Shown here: positions 8,990 through 17,725 of the stretch, piece by piece
How the letters are laid out: each line of letters starts with the position of its first letter
Numbering within the stretch: position 1 is the first letter of the stretch
From: Agarivorans litoreus
Lineage (GTDB): Bacteria; Pseudomonadota; Gammaproteobacteria; Enterobacterales; Celerinatantimonadaceae
Direction: 5' to 3'
Length of the DNA stretch: 64,000 bases
Assembly: GCF_019649015.1 (NCBI RefSeq)
Contig: NZ_BLPI01000001.1
Coordinates: 4,149,001 to 4,213,000, forward strand
Program-made: the position numbers and the translations under genes
Notes under the pieces: model-generated
Told to the model about the DNA's origin: nothing
What the model saw: the letters and a program-made list of their open reading frames with translations, nothing else
Databases searched by the model: none

Positions 8990-9964
8990 ATGTTATCGGA
9001 TTCATTTTCCCGAAAATTTTTCTATTTGCGTTTGTCGCTTACCGACGAATGTAACTTCAAATGTAACTATTGCTTACCTGATGGTTATCATTGCGAAACG
9101 CCCCATAGTAATCTCAACTTGTCTGAGATAGCCCAGCTTGCTAAATGTTTTGCCAAATTAGGCACGAATAAAATCCGACTTACCGGTGGGGAGCCGAGCC
9201 TAAGAAAAGATTTAGTCGAAATTATGGAAGTGTGTGCAAATACCAAAGGCATTCAGCAACTTGCGATGACCACCAACGGTTTTAAGCTGGCTAATAACGC
9301 TAAGCGCTGGCGTGATGCAGGGCTTACTCATGTAAATGTAAGTGTTGATAGTTTAGATCCACGTCAGTTTGAGTTAATCACCGGTACCAAAACTTTCACT
9401 AAAGTGATGGCCGGAATTGATGCGGCACTAGAGCAAGACTTTACTGCAGTAAAACTCAATGCTGTGCTGATAAAGCAGGTGGCCCAGCAAAATTTTCGTA
9501 AATATCTAGAGTGGATTAAAGACCGCTCGGTTGAAGTCCGTTTCATTGAGTTAATGCAAATGGGTGATCAGCCCGATTATTTCCACAAACATCACGTTGC
9601 TGGCTCGGGGTTTAAACAACTGCTACTCAACGAAGGTTGGGAGCAGCAAATTCGAGCTCATAACGCTGGGCCTGCTCAAGTCTTTCAGCACCCTGATTAC
9701 GCCGGCAAAATTGGCCTTATCATGCCGTATTCCAAAGATTTTTGTGCTAGCTGTAATCGCTTACGCGTTTCTTCACAAGGCAAACTACATTTATGCTTGT
9801 TTGGTGAAGAGGGGGTAGAGCTGCGCGATTTGCTGCAAAACCCTGCTCAAATAGACGTATTAAGCAAGCGAATTGAAGACGCGTTACAAACCAAAAAAGT
9901 TAGTCATTTCCTCCACGACGGTAATACCGGCGCTACTCCACATCTCGCATCAATAGGCGGATAA
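8990..9964 (+). CDS. moaA: GTP 3',8-cyclase MoaA
   Basis: A 324-residue radical-SAM enzyme that, with MoaC, turns GTP into cyclic pyranopterin monophosphate, the first step of molybdopterin synthesis. The N-terminal cluster is C21-C25-C28 (CNFKCNYC). The C-terminal cluster that binds GTP is C252, C255 and C269 (CASCNRLRVSSQGKLHLC). The protein ends with the conserved Gly-Gly. The start has GGAAAGG seven bases upstream. It is divergent from narQ and stands apart from moaBCDE, which lies 5 kb downstream, so MoaA has its own promoter and a structured leader. Confidence 0.95.
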   Translation: MLSDSFSRKFFYLRLSLTDECNFKCNYCLPDGYHCETPHSNLNLSEIAQLAKCFAKLGTNKIRLTGGEPSLRKDLVEIMEVCANTKGIQQLAMTTNGFKLANNAKRWRDAGLTHVNVSVDSLDPRQFELITGTKTFTKVMAGIDAALEQDFTAVKLNAVLIKQVAQQNFRKYLEWIKDRSVEVRFIELMQMGDQPDYFHKHHVAGSGFKQLLLNEGWEQQIRAHNAGPAQVFQHPDYAGKIGLIMPYSKDFCASCNRLRVSSQGKLHLCLFGEEGVELRDLLQNPAQIDVLSKRIEDALQTKKVSHFLHDGNTGATPHLASIGG

Positions 9965-9968
9965 GTTT

Positions 9969-9994
9969 TAGTGCGTGATAGAAATCACGCACTA
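9969..9994 (+). terminator. 11-bp hairpin after moaA without a T run
   Basis: TAGTGCGTGAT and ATCACGCACTA pair perfectly across an AGAA loop, starting five bases after the moaA stop. No T tract follows, and the FNR site begins four bases later. It may mark the 3' end of the moaA mRNA, or act with Rho. Confidence 0.45.
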
Positions 9995-9997
9995 TAC

Positions 9998-10011
9998 TTG
10001 ATCTAAATCAA
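9998..10011. promoter_or_regulatory. FNR-binding site of the nap operon
   Basis: TTGAT-CTAA-ATCAA is a perfect match to the FNR consensus. It lies 124 bases before the napF start codon, centred 28 bases upstream of the NarP site. FNR activation of napF under oxygen limitation is established in E. coli. Confidence 0.85.
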
Positions 10012-10024
10012 TCATTTGAGAAAA

Positions 10025-10040
10025 CACCTCTTAAGGGGTA
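10025..10040. promoter_or_regulatory. NarP 7-2-7 site of the nap operon
   Basis: Read on the minus strand, TACCCCT-TA-AGAGGTG is an inverted pair of nitrate-regulator heptamers with two bases between. The first half matches TACYYMT exactly and the second differs in its last base only. This arrangement is the preferred NarP target at napF in E. coli. Confidence 0.72.
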
Positions 10041-10134
10041 TGTTTTTGATTGTTAATAAAATTTACGCTTAACCCCAAGAAATTTAGGGTGGTTTTACCA
10101 GTAATGTTAAAGACTGATTTCGTAAGGAAAATTG

Positions 10135-10623
10135 ATGTCTGTAGACCTGTCTAAACGTCGTATGTTTAGTACTAACAAAGCGCTTCGCAGTAAACAACAT
10201 CACTCTCTACCTTGGTTACAACAGTCTATTGAAGCTGGCTGTACTCAATGTGGAGAATGCGTCAAAGCATGCCCTGAACAGATTATTGTTAAAGGTAATG
10301 GCGGTTTTCCAGCAGTTGATTTCACCAAAGGTGAGTGCACATTTTGTTACGACTGTGCAACGTCTTGCCCCGAGTCTTTGTTTCACCCGAAGCAGCAACC
10401 TGCTTGGTCTAATTCTGTTGACGTTAATGCTTCTAAGTGTCTGGCACAAAACGGTGTTTATTGCCGAACGTGTAGCGACACCTGCGAGCAAAGGGCCATT
10501 AGCATTAAGCCATTACTAGCGGGAAAAGCAGAGGTACACATTAATTCTGAGCACTGCAACAGTTGCGGCGCTTGTATTTCAGTATGTCCAAGCAAAGCCA
10601 TTGAAATAAAGGAAGTTGGATGA
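10135..10623 (+). CDS. napF: Ferredoxin-type protein NapF
   Basis: A 162-residue cytoplasmic iron-sulfur protein that assists NapA maturation. Four-cysteine clusters are visible as CTQCGECVKACP, CTFCYDCATSCP and CNSCGACISVCP, plus an altered middle group (CRTCSDTCEQ). I use the ATG at 10135, with AAGGA six bases upstream; a TTG one codon earlier is less likely. The stop overlaps the napD start (ATGA), so translation is coupled. It is first in the nap operon and follows the FNR and NarP sites. Confidence 0.92.
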   Translation: MSVDLSKRRMFSTNKALRSKQHHSLPWLQQSIEAGCTQCGECVKACPEQIIVKGNGGFPAVDFTKGECTFCYDCATSCPESLFHPKQQPAWSNSVDVNASKCLAQNGVYCRTCSDTCEQRAISIKPLLAGKAEVHINSEHCNSCGACISVCPSKAIEIKEVG

Positions 10624-10880
10624 ACGAAGAGTACCATATTAGTAGTGCGGTGGTGTTGTGCCAACCAGACCGTATTAAAGAAGTCATTGATCAAATTAGC
10701 GATCTGGAAGGACTAGAAGTACACGGTTTTAACCCTGAGGGGAAAATCGTTGTTTCTATAGAAAGCCAGACGCGCAATAACATAGTAAGCACCCTAGAAG
10801 ACATCGGAAAGTTGGAAGCAGTACTAAGCAGCAATCTAGTATTTCACCAATTTGAATCAGCTAATGAGGAAGTATCATGA
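10620..10880 (+). CDS. napD: NapA signal-peptide-binding chaperone NapD
   Basis: An 86-residue cytoplasmic chaperone that binds the twin-arginine signal of NapA and holds it until the cofactor is inserted. It has the short ferredoxin-like NapD fold, starting [13 protein letters not shown]. It overlaps both neighbours by ATGA junctions, with napF upstream and napA downstream, as expected for a chaperone made with its client. Confidence 0.92.
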   Translation: MNEEYHISSAVVLCQPDRIKEVIDQISDLEGLEVHGFNPEGKIVVSIESQTRNNIVSTLEDIGKLEAVLSSNLVFHQFESANEEVS

Positions 10881-13366
10881 AATGGACTCGCCGACAGTTT
10901 GTTAAAGCGAATGCGGTAAGTGCCGCAGCCACCGTTGCTGGTATTAGTTTACCCGCAAGTGCCACCAACTTAATTACTTCGTCAGAAGAAACAAAAGTGA
11001 AATGGGATAAAGCTCCTTGTCGTTTTTGTGGTACTGGCTGTAGTGTTTTAGTTGGCTCTCAGAACGGCAAAGTTGTTGCCACTCAAGGTGACCCCGAGTC
11101 TCCAGTAAACAAAGGCCTTAACTGTATTAAAGGCTACTTCCTTTCAAAAATTATGTACGGTAAAGATCGTTTAACCACGCCTTTATTGCGTATGAAAGAT
11201 GGCAAGTTTGATAAAAATGGCGAGTTTGCTCCGGTTTCTTGGGATCAAGCCTTCGACATTATGGCTGAGAAGTGGAAAAAAGCACTTGCCGACAAGGGCC
11301 CAACCTCAGTGGGCATGTTTGGCTCTGGCCAATGGACCGTTTGGGAAGGTTACGCTGCTGCTAAACTACATAAAGCCGGCTTTTTAACCAACAACATCGA
11401 CCCTAATGCGCGTCACTGTATGGCTTCGGCTGTTGGTGGTTTTATGCGCACCTTCGGTATTGATGAGCCTATGGGCTGTTACGATGACCTTGAAGCTGCT
11501 GATTCGTTTGTGCTTTGGGGCTCAAACATGGCAGAAATGCACCCAATTTTGTGGTCTCGCTTAACCGATCGCCGCTTGTCTGCACCACACGTTAAAGTTC
11601 ACGTACTGTCTACCTTTGAACATCGCAGTTTTGAATTAGCCGATAACGGCATGGTGTTTACGCCACAAACCGATTTGGCAATTCTTAACTACATTGCGCA
11701 TTACATAATCGAGAATGACAAAGTTAATTGGGACTTTGTAAACAAACATACTCACTTTAAGCGCGGTGAAACAGATATTGGCTACGGACTGCGTCCAGAG
11801 CATCCATTACAAAAAGCAGCGGCTAACCCTGATTCAGGCAAAATGACCGATATGAGTTTCGACGAATATCGCGAATTTTTGAAAGACTACAATGTAGAAG
11901 CGGTGGCGAAGCTTTCTGGCGTACCTGCTGATAAATTGGAAGCGCTAGCGAAAGATTATGCCGACCCAAATGTTAAAGTCACTTCGTACTGGACTATGGG
12001 CTTTAACCAACATACTCGTGGGGTATGGGCAAATAACTCGGTGTACAACATTCACTTGTTAACCGGCAAAATCTCAGAGCCTGGCAACAGCCCATTCTCG
12101 CTAACGGGTCAGCCATCAGCGTGTGGTACAGCCCGTGAAGTGGGAACTTTCTCACATCGCTTGCCAGCAGATATGGTTGTAGCCAATCCTAAACACCGTA
12201 AAATTGCTGAAGATATTTGGAAGCTACCAGAAGGAACCATTCCGCCTAAGCCTGGTTACCACGCGGTGTTGCAGAACCGTATGCTTAAAGACGGCAAGCT
12301 GAACGCTTACTGGGTTATGTGTAATAACAACATGCAAGCCGCGCCAAATATCAATGAAGAGGGTTTGCCTGGTTACCGCAATCCTGAAAACTTTATCGTT
12401 GTATCTGACCCTTACCCAACAGTTACTGCCCAAGCAGCCGATCTAATTTTGCCAACAGCAATGTGGGTAGAAAAAGAGGGTGCGTACGGTAATGCGGAAC
12501 GCCGCACTCAGTTCTGGCATCAGCAAGTGTCTGCACCGGGCGAAGCGAGATCAGACTTATGGCAATTGGTGGAATTTTCTAAGCGCTTTAAGGTTGAAGA
12601 AGTATGGCCAGCAGAGTTGCTAGCTAAAAAACCTGAATATAAAGATAAAACCTTATATGACATTTTGTTCCGCAACGGCGTAGTTGATAAATTCCCTGTT
12701 GAACAAGTAGACGCAGAGCTTAATGACGAAGCAAAAGATTTTGGTTTCTACGTTCAAAAAGGTTTGTTTGAAGAATATGCGCAGTTTGGTCGTGATCACG
12801 GCCACGATCTAGCGCCTTTTGATACTTACCATGAAGTACGTGGATTACGCTGGCCTGTGGTTAATGGTGAAGAAACACGTTGGCGTTTCCGCGAAGGCTC
12901 TGACCCTTATGTAAAAGCAGGTGAAGAGGTTAACTTTTACGGTAAACCCGATGGCAAGGCACTAATTATTGCTACGCCTTACGAGCCTGCGGCTGAGTCT
13001 CCAGATGAAGAATACGATCTGTGGTTAAGCACTGGTCGCGTATTAGAACATTGGCACTCAGGTTCCATGACGCGTCGCGTACCAGAGTTATATCGCGCTT
13101 TCCCTGATGCGGTATTGTTTATCCACCCAGAAGATGCAAAACAACGTGGTTTTAAACGTGGTGATGAAGTGATGATTCAATCACGCCGCGGTGAAGTTAA
13201 ATCACGAATTGAAACTCGTGGCCGTAACCGTCCACCTAAGGGTTTAGTGTACATGCCTTGGTTTGATGCCAAGCAGCTCACCAACAAATTGACCCTAGAT
13301 GCAACAGACCCGCTTTCTAAAGAAACCGACTTTAAAAAGTGTGCTGTTAAGTTAGCTAAGGTTTAA
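10877..13366 (+). CDS. napA: Periplasmic nitrate reductase catalytic subunit NapA
   Basis: An 829-residue molybdoenzyme that reduces nitrate to nitrite in the periplasm. A Tat signal (TRRQFVK, residues 4-10) ends near PASA at 29. The [4Fe-4S] cysteines are C48, C51, C55 and C83. The molybdenum-ligating cysteine is C181 (ARHCMASAV). The C-terminal molydopterin-dinucleotide-binding domain follows from about 700, with the typical [14 protein letters not shown] stretch. Length equals that of E. coli NapA. It needs bis-MGD, made by the moa, mob and moe genes of this same island, and electrons from NapB and NapC. A 12-bp hairpin follows before napB. Confidence 0.97.
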   Translation: MKWTRRQFVKANAVSAAATVAGISLPASATNLITSSEETKVKWDKAPCRFCGTGCSVLVGSQNGKVVATQGDPESPVNKGLNCIKGYFLSKIMYGKDRLTTPLLRMKDGKFDKNGEFAPVSWDQAFDIMAEKWKKALADKGPTSVGMFGSGQWTVWEGYAAAKLHKAGFLTNNIDPNARHCMASAVGGFMRTFGIDEPMGCYDDLEAADSFVLWGSNMAEMHPILWSRLTDRRLSAPHVKVHVLSTFEHRSFELADNGMVFTPQTDLAILNYIAHYIIENDKVNWDFVNKHTHFKRGETDIGYGLRPEHPLQKAAANPDSGKMTDMSFDEYREFLKDYNVEAVAKLSGVPADKLEALAKDYADPNVKVTSYWTMGFNQHTRGVWANNSVYNIHLLTGKISEPGNSPFSLTGQPSACGTAREVGTFSHRLPADMVVANPKHRKIAEDIWKLPEGTIPPKPGYHAVLQNRMLKDGKLNAYWVMCNNNMQAAPNINEEGLPGYRNPENFIVVSDPYPTVTAQAADLILPTAMWVEKEGAYGNAERRTQFWHQQVSAPGEARSDLWQLVEFSKRFKVEEVWPAELLAKKPEYKDKTLYDILFRNGVVDKFPVEQVDAELNDEAKDFGFYVQKGLFEEYAQFGRDHGHDLAPFDTYHEVRGLRWPVVNGEETRWRFREGSDPYVKAGEEVNFYGKPDGKALIIATPYEPAAESPDEEYDLWLSTGRVLEHWHSGSMTRRVPELYRAFPDAVLFIHPEDAKQRGFKRGDEVMIQSRRGEVKSRIETRGRNRPPKGLVYMPWFDAKQLTNKLTLDATDPLSKETDFKKCAVKLAKV

Positions 13367-13376
13367 CGCTATTAAA

Positions 13377-13405
13377 AGCATTGAAAGCCCCTCGCTTTCA
13401 ATGCT
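13377..13405 (+). other. 12-bp intercistronic hairpin between napA and napB
   Basis: AGCATTGAAAGC (13377-13388) pairs perfectly with GCTTTCAATGCT (13394-13405) across a five-base loop. It has no T run, so it probably does not terminate fully. Such hairpins often protect the upstream message from 3' exonucleases or reduce read-through. Confidence 0.6.
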
Positions 13406-13443
13406 TCGCTAAAAATATTTGCCAAGGTGGCGGAGAGAGTATT

Positions 13444-13899
13444 ATGAAAATGCGAGTTTTATTATCTGGTCTATTAAGCAGTTTACTGCTTTGCGGAGTC
13501 GTAGTCGCAAATGACTACGTAAGTAATGGTGGTGTAGCTTCACTGCGGGGCGACACCGAGCTAAATACCCAAAACTCAGCAGCTGGCTTAAAGTCAGTGG
13601 TTGAACAAGACAAACCCTATGATGCCGATTATGTGTTTCAACCACCGTTGATCCCACACCAGATCCGTCATTACGAGATGAGCCTTAACGCTAATAAGTG
13701 TTTATCTTGTCATAGCTGGAAAAATGCCCGAGAAAGTGGTGCAACTAAAATTAGTGTAACTCACTATGAAGCGCGCGACGGGCAAGTATTGGCGGATGTG
13801 TCTCCTCGCCGTTACTTCTGTTTGCAATGCCACGTGCCTCAAAATGAAGCGGCCCCGTTGATTGAAAACGAATACGAACGCGTAGAGTCTTTACGCTAA
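13444..13899 (+). CDS. napB: Diheme cytochrome c NapB
   Basis: A 151-residue periplasmic electron carrier that passes electrons from NapC to NapA. A signal peptide (about 1-22, cleaved after VVVA) is followed by two heme-binding motifs, CLSCH at 86-90 and CLQCH at 126-130. I place the start at ATG 13444, which has GGAGAG upstream and a proper signal peptide. An upstream TTG at 13381 would add 21 residues lying across the napA-napB hairpin and is rejected. Confidence 0.93.
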   Translation: MKMRVLLSGLLSSLLLCGVVVANDYVSNGGVASLRGDTELNTQNSAAGLKSVVEQDKPYDADYVFQPPLIPHQIRHYEMSLNANKCLSCHSWKNARESGATKISVTHYEARDGQVLADVSPRRYFCLQCHVPQNEAAPLIENEYERVESLR

Positions 13900-13925
13900 G
13901 CATTAGTTTAACCAGAGGCTAAATT

Positions 13926-14501
13926 ATGAAGTTATTGAAGGCATTTTGGCGCAAACTCAGTACTCCCAGCAAGGCGGCTGTGGGTGTTGTGCTAGCGCTT
14001 GGTTTTACAGGCGGTATTTTATTCTGGGGTGCGTTTAACACTGGTATGGAAGCAACTAATACCGAAGCGTTCTGTTCTGGTTGTCACGCGCCGATCGTAG
14101 CTGAGATACAAGAAACTATTCACTATTCAAACCGTTCAGGTGTGCGTGCTATTTGTTCAGATTGCCACGTTCCACATAATTGGACTGACAAGATTGTACG
14201 TAAGGTTCAGGCAAGTAAAGAGTTGGTTGCCTTTGCCATGGGAACCATTAGTACCCAAGAGAAGTTTGAGGCGCGACGTAAGCACTTAGCAGAGCGCGAA
14301 TGGCATCGTATGAGTCAAAATGATTCTCAAGAATGTAGAAATTGTCACGAGTTTGAATTTATGGATTTTTCCGAGCAGCGTCCTCGTAGTGTTGCCCAAC
14401 ACTCAGAAGCGTTAGCTAATGGGGAGAAAACCTGTGTTGATTGTCACAAAGGCATTGCTCACCGTTTACCGGACATGAGTGGTGTTGAAGGTTGGCAGTA
14501 A
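13926..14501 (+). CDS. napC: NapC/NirT tetraheme cytochrome c
   Basis: A 191-residue membrane-anchored quinol dehydrogenase. One membrane segment (about 18-36) is followed by four heme motifs: CSGCH 50-54, CSDCH 77-81, CRNCH 137-141 and CVDCH 170-174. It oxidises quinol and feeds NapB. No napG or napH is present, so NapC is likely the only quinol entry to this enzyme. It is followed 14 bases later by the small membrane protein gene. Confidence 0.95.
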   Translation: MKLLKAFWRKLSTPSKAAVGVVLALGFTGGILFWGAFNTGMEATNTEAFCSGCHAPIVAEIQETIHYSNRSGVRAICSDCHVPHNWTDKIVRKVQASKELVAFAMGTISTQEKFEARRKHLAEREWHRMSQNDSQECRNCHEFEFMDFSEQRPRSVAQHSEALANGEKTCVDCHKGIAHRLPDMSGVEGWQ

Positions 14502-14515
14502 AATAAGGAAAACAC

Positions 14516-14647
14516 ATGAGTACTTTGGAATCGGTTTTTTGGCATATTTTAGGTTATGCAGCTATGCCAACCATTTTTGTAATGGGTTTCATTGGTGTAG
14601 CAGTGGTTTCTTTAGCGGTTTTGTCCAAATGGGATAAAGACCAATAA
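14516..14647 (+). CDS. TIGR02808-type small membrane protein
   Basis: A 43-residue protein consisting mostly of one membrane helix (about residues 18-36), with a charged C-terminus (SKWDKDQ). It has AAGGA before its ATG and lies 14 bases after napC. It matches my memory of the TIGR02808 family: very short single-helix proteins of Vibrio, Photobacterium and relatives, usually next to periplasmic nitrate reductase genes and of unknown function. Its place at the end of the nap operon suggests a small accessory subunit, perhaps replacing NapE; that is inference. It is too short to appear in standard ORF lists. Confidence 0.8.
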   Translation: MSTLESVFWHILGYAAMPTIFVMGFIGVAVVSLAVLSKWDKDQ

Positions 14648-14677
14648 GTTAGCACGATAAATCTTTTCATCTAAACG

Positions 14678-14704
14678 CTTAGTAGGCATTATTAGCCTAC
14701 TAAG
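14678..14704 (+). terminator. 10-bp hairpin at the end of the nap operon
   Basis: CTTAGTAGGC and GCCTACTAAG pair perfectly across a seven-base loop, 31 bases past the small membrane protein gene and just before mobA. There is no T run. It is the third U-less hairpin in the nap locus and may form the 3' end of the nap message. Confidence 0.45.
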
Positions 14705-14724
14705 TCGTTCAAGCTTTTAATCAA

Positions 14725-15309
14725 ATGCAATCAAATTCCCCCGTAAAGTTAACAGGAGTTGTTCTCGCTGGCGGCAAGTCTCAGAGAATGGGAAGCGATA
14801 AAGCTGCGCTTCAGTGGCAGGGGAGCAGTTTACTTAAATCTAGGCTTAGCTTGCTTGAAGAGACATTAAATAACGAATGTTATGTGAGTGGCAATTACCC
14901 AGAATTTCGTCATATTGAAGATACTAGTGAATCGAAAGGACCATTGTCCGGCATACTTTCATGCCTTCAAACCCTTAACCAACGGTTTTGCCTGTTCATC
15001 CCTGTTGATATGCCCTTACTCAACAAGCAAGTTCTTGATGTGATTATAAATCAACACCAAACTGAACCTGGCAATTACTATTTCTCAAATAGTGTTTTCC
15101 CTATAATTGTTGAAGCTAATGCCAAGAACTTGTCCTGTTTAACTGATGTTTTGTCTTTGCCAGTGGCAAAGCAAAGGTCAATAAAAGCTTTTTTAAACCT
15201 TATTCAAGCCACTGAAATTGAAATACCAAAAGAATTAGCATCTGCAATGGTAAATACCAATACTCCTGAGCAGTGGCAACATATACAAGATAAAGTTGGA
15301 GAATCATAA
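14725..15309 (+). CDS. mobA: Molybdenum cofactor guanylyltransferase MobA
   Basis: A 194-residue cytoplasmic enzyme that joins GMP to molybdopterin to give MGD, the cofactor form NapA needs. The nucleotide-binding motif LAGGKSQRMGSDKAAL lies at about 14-29 and the metal-binding IPVDMPLL near 91-98. It is first in a tight run mobA-moaB-moaC-moaD-moaE-modA-modB-modC. The stop overlaps the moaB start by one base (TAATG). No Shine-Dalgarno sequence is evident before its ATG. Confidence 0.93.
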   Translation: MQSNSPVKLTGVVLAGGKSQRMGSDKAALQWQGSSLLKSRLSLLEETLNNECYVSGNYPEFRHIEDTSESKGPLSGILSCLQTLNQRFCLFIPVDMPLLNKQVLDVIINQHQTEPGNYYFSNSVFPIIVEANAKNLSCLTDVLSLPVAKQRSIKAFLNLIQATEIEIPKELASAMVNTNTPEQWQHIQDKVGES

Positions 15310-15827
15310 TGAGCCATCTGGCCAACGATACGCAAACCTTCTTAAACATCGCGGTATTAACCGTTTCCGACACACGCAATGAAGATACTGATACTTCAGG
15401 GCGTTATTTGGCCGAAGCACTTACAGAAGCCGGCCACAAACTGGCTGATAAACAAATTGTTATTGACGATGTTTATCAAATTAGAGCCATATTAAGTAAC
15501 TGGATTGCTGACCCGTCAATAGACTGTGTTATTTCTACCGGAGGCACCGGTTTTACCGCACGAGATAATACTCCAGAAGCAGTAAGGGTATTATTTGATA
15601 AAGACATTGAAGGTTTTGGAGAATTGTTCCGCCACATTTCTTATACCGAGATTGGAACGTCTACGGTACAAAGTCGCGCATTAGGTGGGTTCGCCAATAA
15701 AACAGTGATCTTTTGTGTTCCTGGGTCAACCAACGCTTGTAAAACTGCATGGCAGAAAATCTTGTTGGAGCAATTAAATAGCACCCACAAACCCTGTAAT
15801 TTTGTGCCTCATATAGGTCAAAAATAA
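15309..15827 (+). CDS. moaB: Molybdenum cofactor biosynthesis protein MoaB
   Basis: A 172-residue cytoplasmic protein of the MoaB/Mog fold, which binds molybdopterin. The conserved [18 protein letters not shown] stretch marks the active site, followed by CVPGSTNA. In enterobacteria MogA adenylylates molybdopterin and the MoaB role is less clear; here no separate mog gene is seen, so MoaB may supply that activity. It overlaps mobA and moaC by one base each. Confidence 0.92.
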   Translation: MSHLANDTQTFLNIAVLTVSDTRNEDTDTSGRYLAEALTEAGHKLADKQIVIDDVYQIRAILSNWIADPSIDCVISTGGTGFTARDNTPEAVRVLFDKDIEGFGELFRHISYTEIGTSTVQSRALGGFANKTVIFCVPGSTNACKTAWQKILLEQLNSTHKPCNFVPHIGQK

Positions 15828-16303
15828 TGAGTGAATTTACTCATATTAATGCTTCTGGTGAAGCAATTATGGTGGACGTCTCAGAAAAGACCGAGACAAG
15901 TCGTATTGCTAAAGCGCAGGCTTTGGTACAAGTCAATCAGCAAACCGTAGATAGCTTGTTGAATGGAGAACAGCATAAGGGCGATGTGTTTGCATGTGCT
16001 CGTATAGCTGGAATTCAAGCGGCTAAAAAAACATCCGAGTTGATTCCTCTATGCCATCCCTTGATGTTAAGTAAGGTCACTGTTGATTTAAGCTTAGATG
16101 AAAAAACAGGCATTATTACGGTAGTAAGCACCGCTAAACTAAAAGGCCAAACCGGCGTAGAGATGGAAGCGCTAACGGCGGCTAGCGTAGCTGCGCTAAC
16201 CATTTATGATATGTGTAAAGCGATTCAAAAAGACATCATTATTAAAGATGTAAAGCTACTAGAAAAGCATGGCGGAAAATCGGGTTCGTTTAGTGCCGAA
16301 TAA
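15827..16303 (+). CDS. moaC: Cyclic pyranopterin monophosphate synthase MoaC
   Basis: A 158-residue enzyme that completes formation of cyclic pyranopterin monophosphate from the MoaA product. Family motifs are visible: LIPLCHPL near 62-69, [11 protein letters not shown] near 110-120, and DMCKAIQKD near 128-136. Start codon overlaps the moaB stop by one base. Its partner MoaA is encoded separately upstream with its own leader. Confidence 0.95.
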   Translation: MSEFTHINASGEAIMVDVSEKTETSRIAKAQALVQVNQQTVDSLLNGEQHKGDVFACARIAGIQAAKKTSELIPLCHPLMLSKVTVDLSLDEKTGIITVVSTAKLKGQTGVEMEALTAASVAALTIYDMCKAIQKDIIIKDVKLLEKHGGKSGSFSAE

Positions 16304-16316
16304 TCAGGATGTTTAG

Positions 16317-16565
16317 ATGATAATTAAAGTACTATTTTTCGCTCGTTTAAAAGAGCAGTTAGGTGAAAGCTCGATAAGTGTCGAGCTAGTAGATGGTAGT
16401 GATACTAATGCCTTGAAGGAGACGCTGCTTGCTAGAGGCGAGCAATGGTTGGCCTTAAATGATGAGGCGATTTTGATGGCCGTTAACCAAAACCATCTAA
16501 GCCAAGTTGTAACCCTAAACAACGGTGACGAAGTTGCATTTTTCCCGCCTGTTACAGGTGGTTAG
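16317..16565 (+). CDS. moaD: Molybdopterin synthase small subunit MoaD
   Basis: An 82-residue ubiquitin-like sulfur carrier. It ends in the required Gly-Gly (FPPVTGG), which is thiocarboxylated and donates sulfur to make the dithiolene of molybdopterin. It forms a heterotetramer with MoaE, whose start codon follows the moaD stop with no gap. The activating enzyme MoeB is not in the window. Confidence 0.94.
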   Translation: MIIKVLFFARLKEQLGESSISVELVDGSDTNALKETLLARGEQWLALNDEAILMAVNQNHLSQVVTLNNGDEVAFFPPVTGG

Positions 16566-17006
16566 ATGATTAAAGTACAGCTAGAAGATTTTGATGTTGG
16601 AGAGGAATACCAACGTTTAAGAGAACGAACCAGTGCTGGCGCTATCGTATTTTTTGTTGGTCTAGTTAGAGATATGAACTTAGATCAACAGGTTAAGGGG
16701 CTTCAACTGGAGCATTACCCGGGTATGACCGAGGTGCAGCTGGAGAAAATTGTCGTTGAAGCAAAAACGCGCTGGCCAATCCAAGACGCAAGTATTGTTC
16801 ATAGGGTTGGGGATTTAGATGTCAGTGATCAAATCGTTTTTGTTGGGGTAAATAGTGCTCATAGGGAAGCATCCTTTGAAGCCTGCCATTTCATAATGGA
16901 TTACCTTAAAACTAAGGCTACCTTTTGGAAAAAAGAGCGCACTTTAGGCGGTGATGTATGGCTTGATGCTCGTGAGTCAGATCTTAAAGCGAAAGATAAA
17001 TGGTAG
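16566..17006 (+). CDS. moaE: Molybdopterin synthase catalytic subunit MoaE
   Basis: A 146-residue subunit that converts cyclic pyranopterin monophosphate to molybdopterin using MoaD thiocarboxylate. Conserved pieces include GAIVFFVGLVRDMN near 25-38, HRVGDL near 79-84 and the C-terminal lysine-rich FWKKE active site near 121-125. Its last seven bases overlap the modA start, tying uptake of molybdate to cofactor synthesis in one transcript. Confidence 0.94.
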   Translation: MIKVQLEDFDVGEEYQRLRERTSAGAIVFFVGLVRDMNLDQQVKGLQLEHYPGMTEVQLEKIVVEAKTRWPIQDASIVHRVGDLDVSDQIVFVGVNSAHREASFEACHFIMDYLKTKATFWKKERTLGGDVWLDARESDLKAKDKW

Positions 17007-17725
17007 CCCGTTTAGCTTGTATAGTTGCTGTTTTTGTTAGCTCAATTGCTCTCGCCAAGCCCGTTACCATTGCCGTGGCTGCCAATTTTAAACAAACCTT
17101 AGAACTATTGGCGGAAGACTTTAAATCCCAACATACTGAATTCAACTACAGAATATCTAGCGCTTCTACCGGGATTTTGTATAACCAAATAAGTCATGGT
17201 GCCCCCTTCGATTTATTCTTCTCGGCTGATGACATTCGGCCAAAACAGCTGGTAGAAGAAGGAAAAGCACGCCAGCAAATGGCCTATGCGTATGGCCAGC
17301 TGGTATTTTGGGCTCCAAACTTTTTAGACAAAAATGGCGATAAGGTAACAGATAGCAGTTTATGGGATAACTGGGAACAGATGTACGCCTACGCTAACCC
17401 AAAACTAGCACCATACGGTTTGGCAGCCGAGCAGTTAGCTAAACAGAAAAACAATGATGCCAAAATAGTGTTAGCGAATAATGTATCTCAAGTATTTCAG
17501 TTTATCTCTACGGGTAATGTCGCTGCAGGCTTTGTAGCTCGCTCAATTCAAACTGATTTTAATGGGTCTTATTGGTTGGTTCCGCAAGATTTACATAAGG
17601 GTGTTGCTCAGCATGTTGCGTTGCTTAGTGATGAATCTCAAGCTATTGAATTTTATAACTACTTGTTAAGCGAGAACGCACAAACTATTATCACTGAAAA
17701 TGGATATTTGTTACCCAAAATATGA
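17000..17725 (+). CDS. modA: Molybdate ABC transporter substrate-binding protein ModA
   Basis: A 241-residue periplasmic binding protein with a signal peptide cleaved after residues near 19 (SIALA-K). The mature part begins VTIAVAANFKQTLELLAEDF-like, typical of ModA, and SSASTGILYNQI carries the oxyanion-binding serines. It delivers molybdate (and probably tungstate) to ModBC. Start and stop overlap moaE and modB. Confidence 0.93.
   Translation: MVARLACIVAVFVSSIALAKPVTIAVAANFKQTLELLAEDFKSQHTEFNYRISSASTGILYNQISHGAPFDLFFSADDIRPKQLVEEGKARQQMAYAYGQLVFWAPNFLDKNGDKVTDSSLWDNWEQMYAYANPKLAPYGLAAEQLAKQKNNDAKIVLANNVSQVFQFISTGNVAAGFVARSIQTDFNGSYWLVPQDLHKGVAQHVALLSDESQAIEFYNYLLSENAQTIITENGYLLPKI

Noticed and set aside
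13381..13443. Upstream TTG start for napB adding 21 residues
   Set aside because: The extension crosses the napA-napB hairpin, lacks a ribosome site and would bury the signal peptide.
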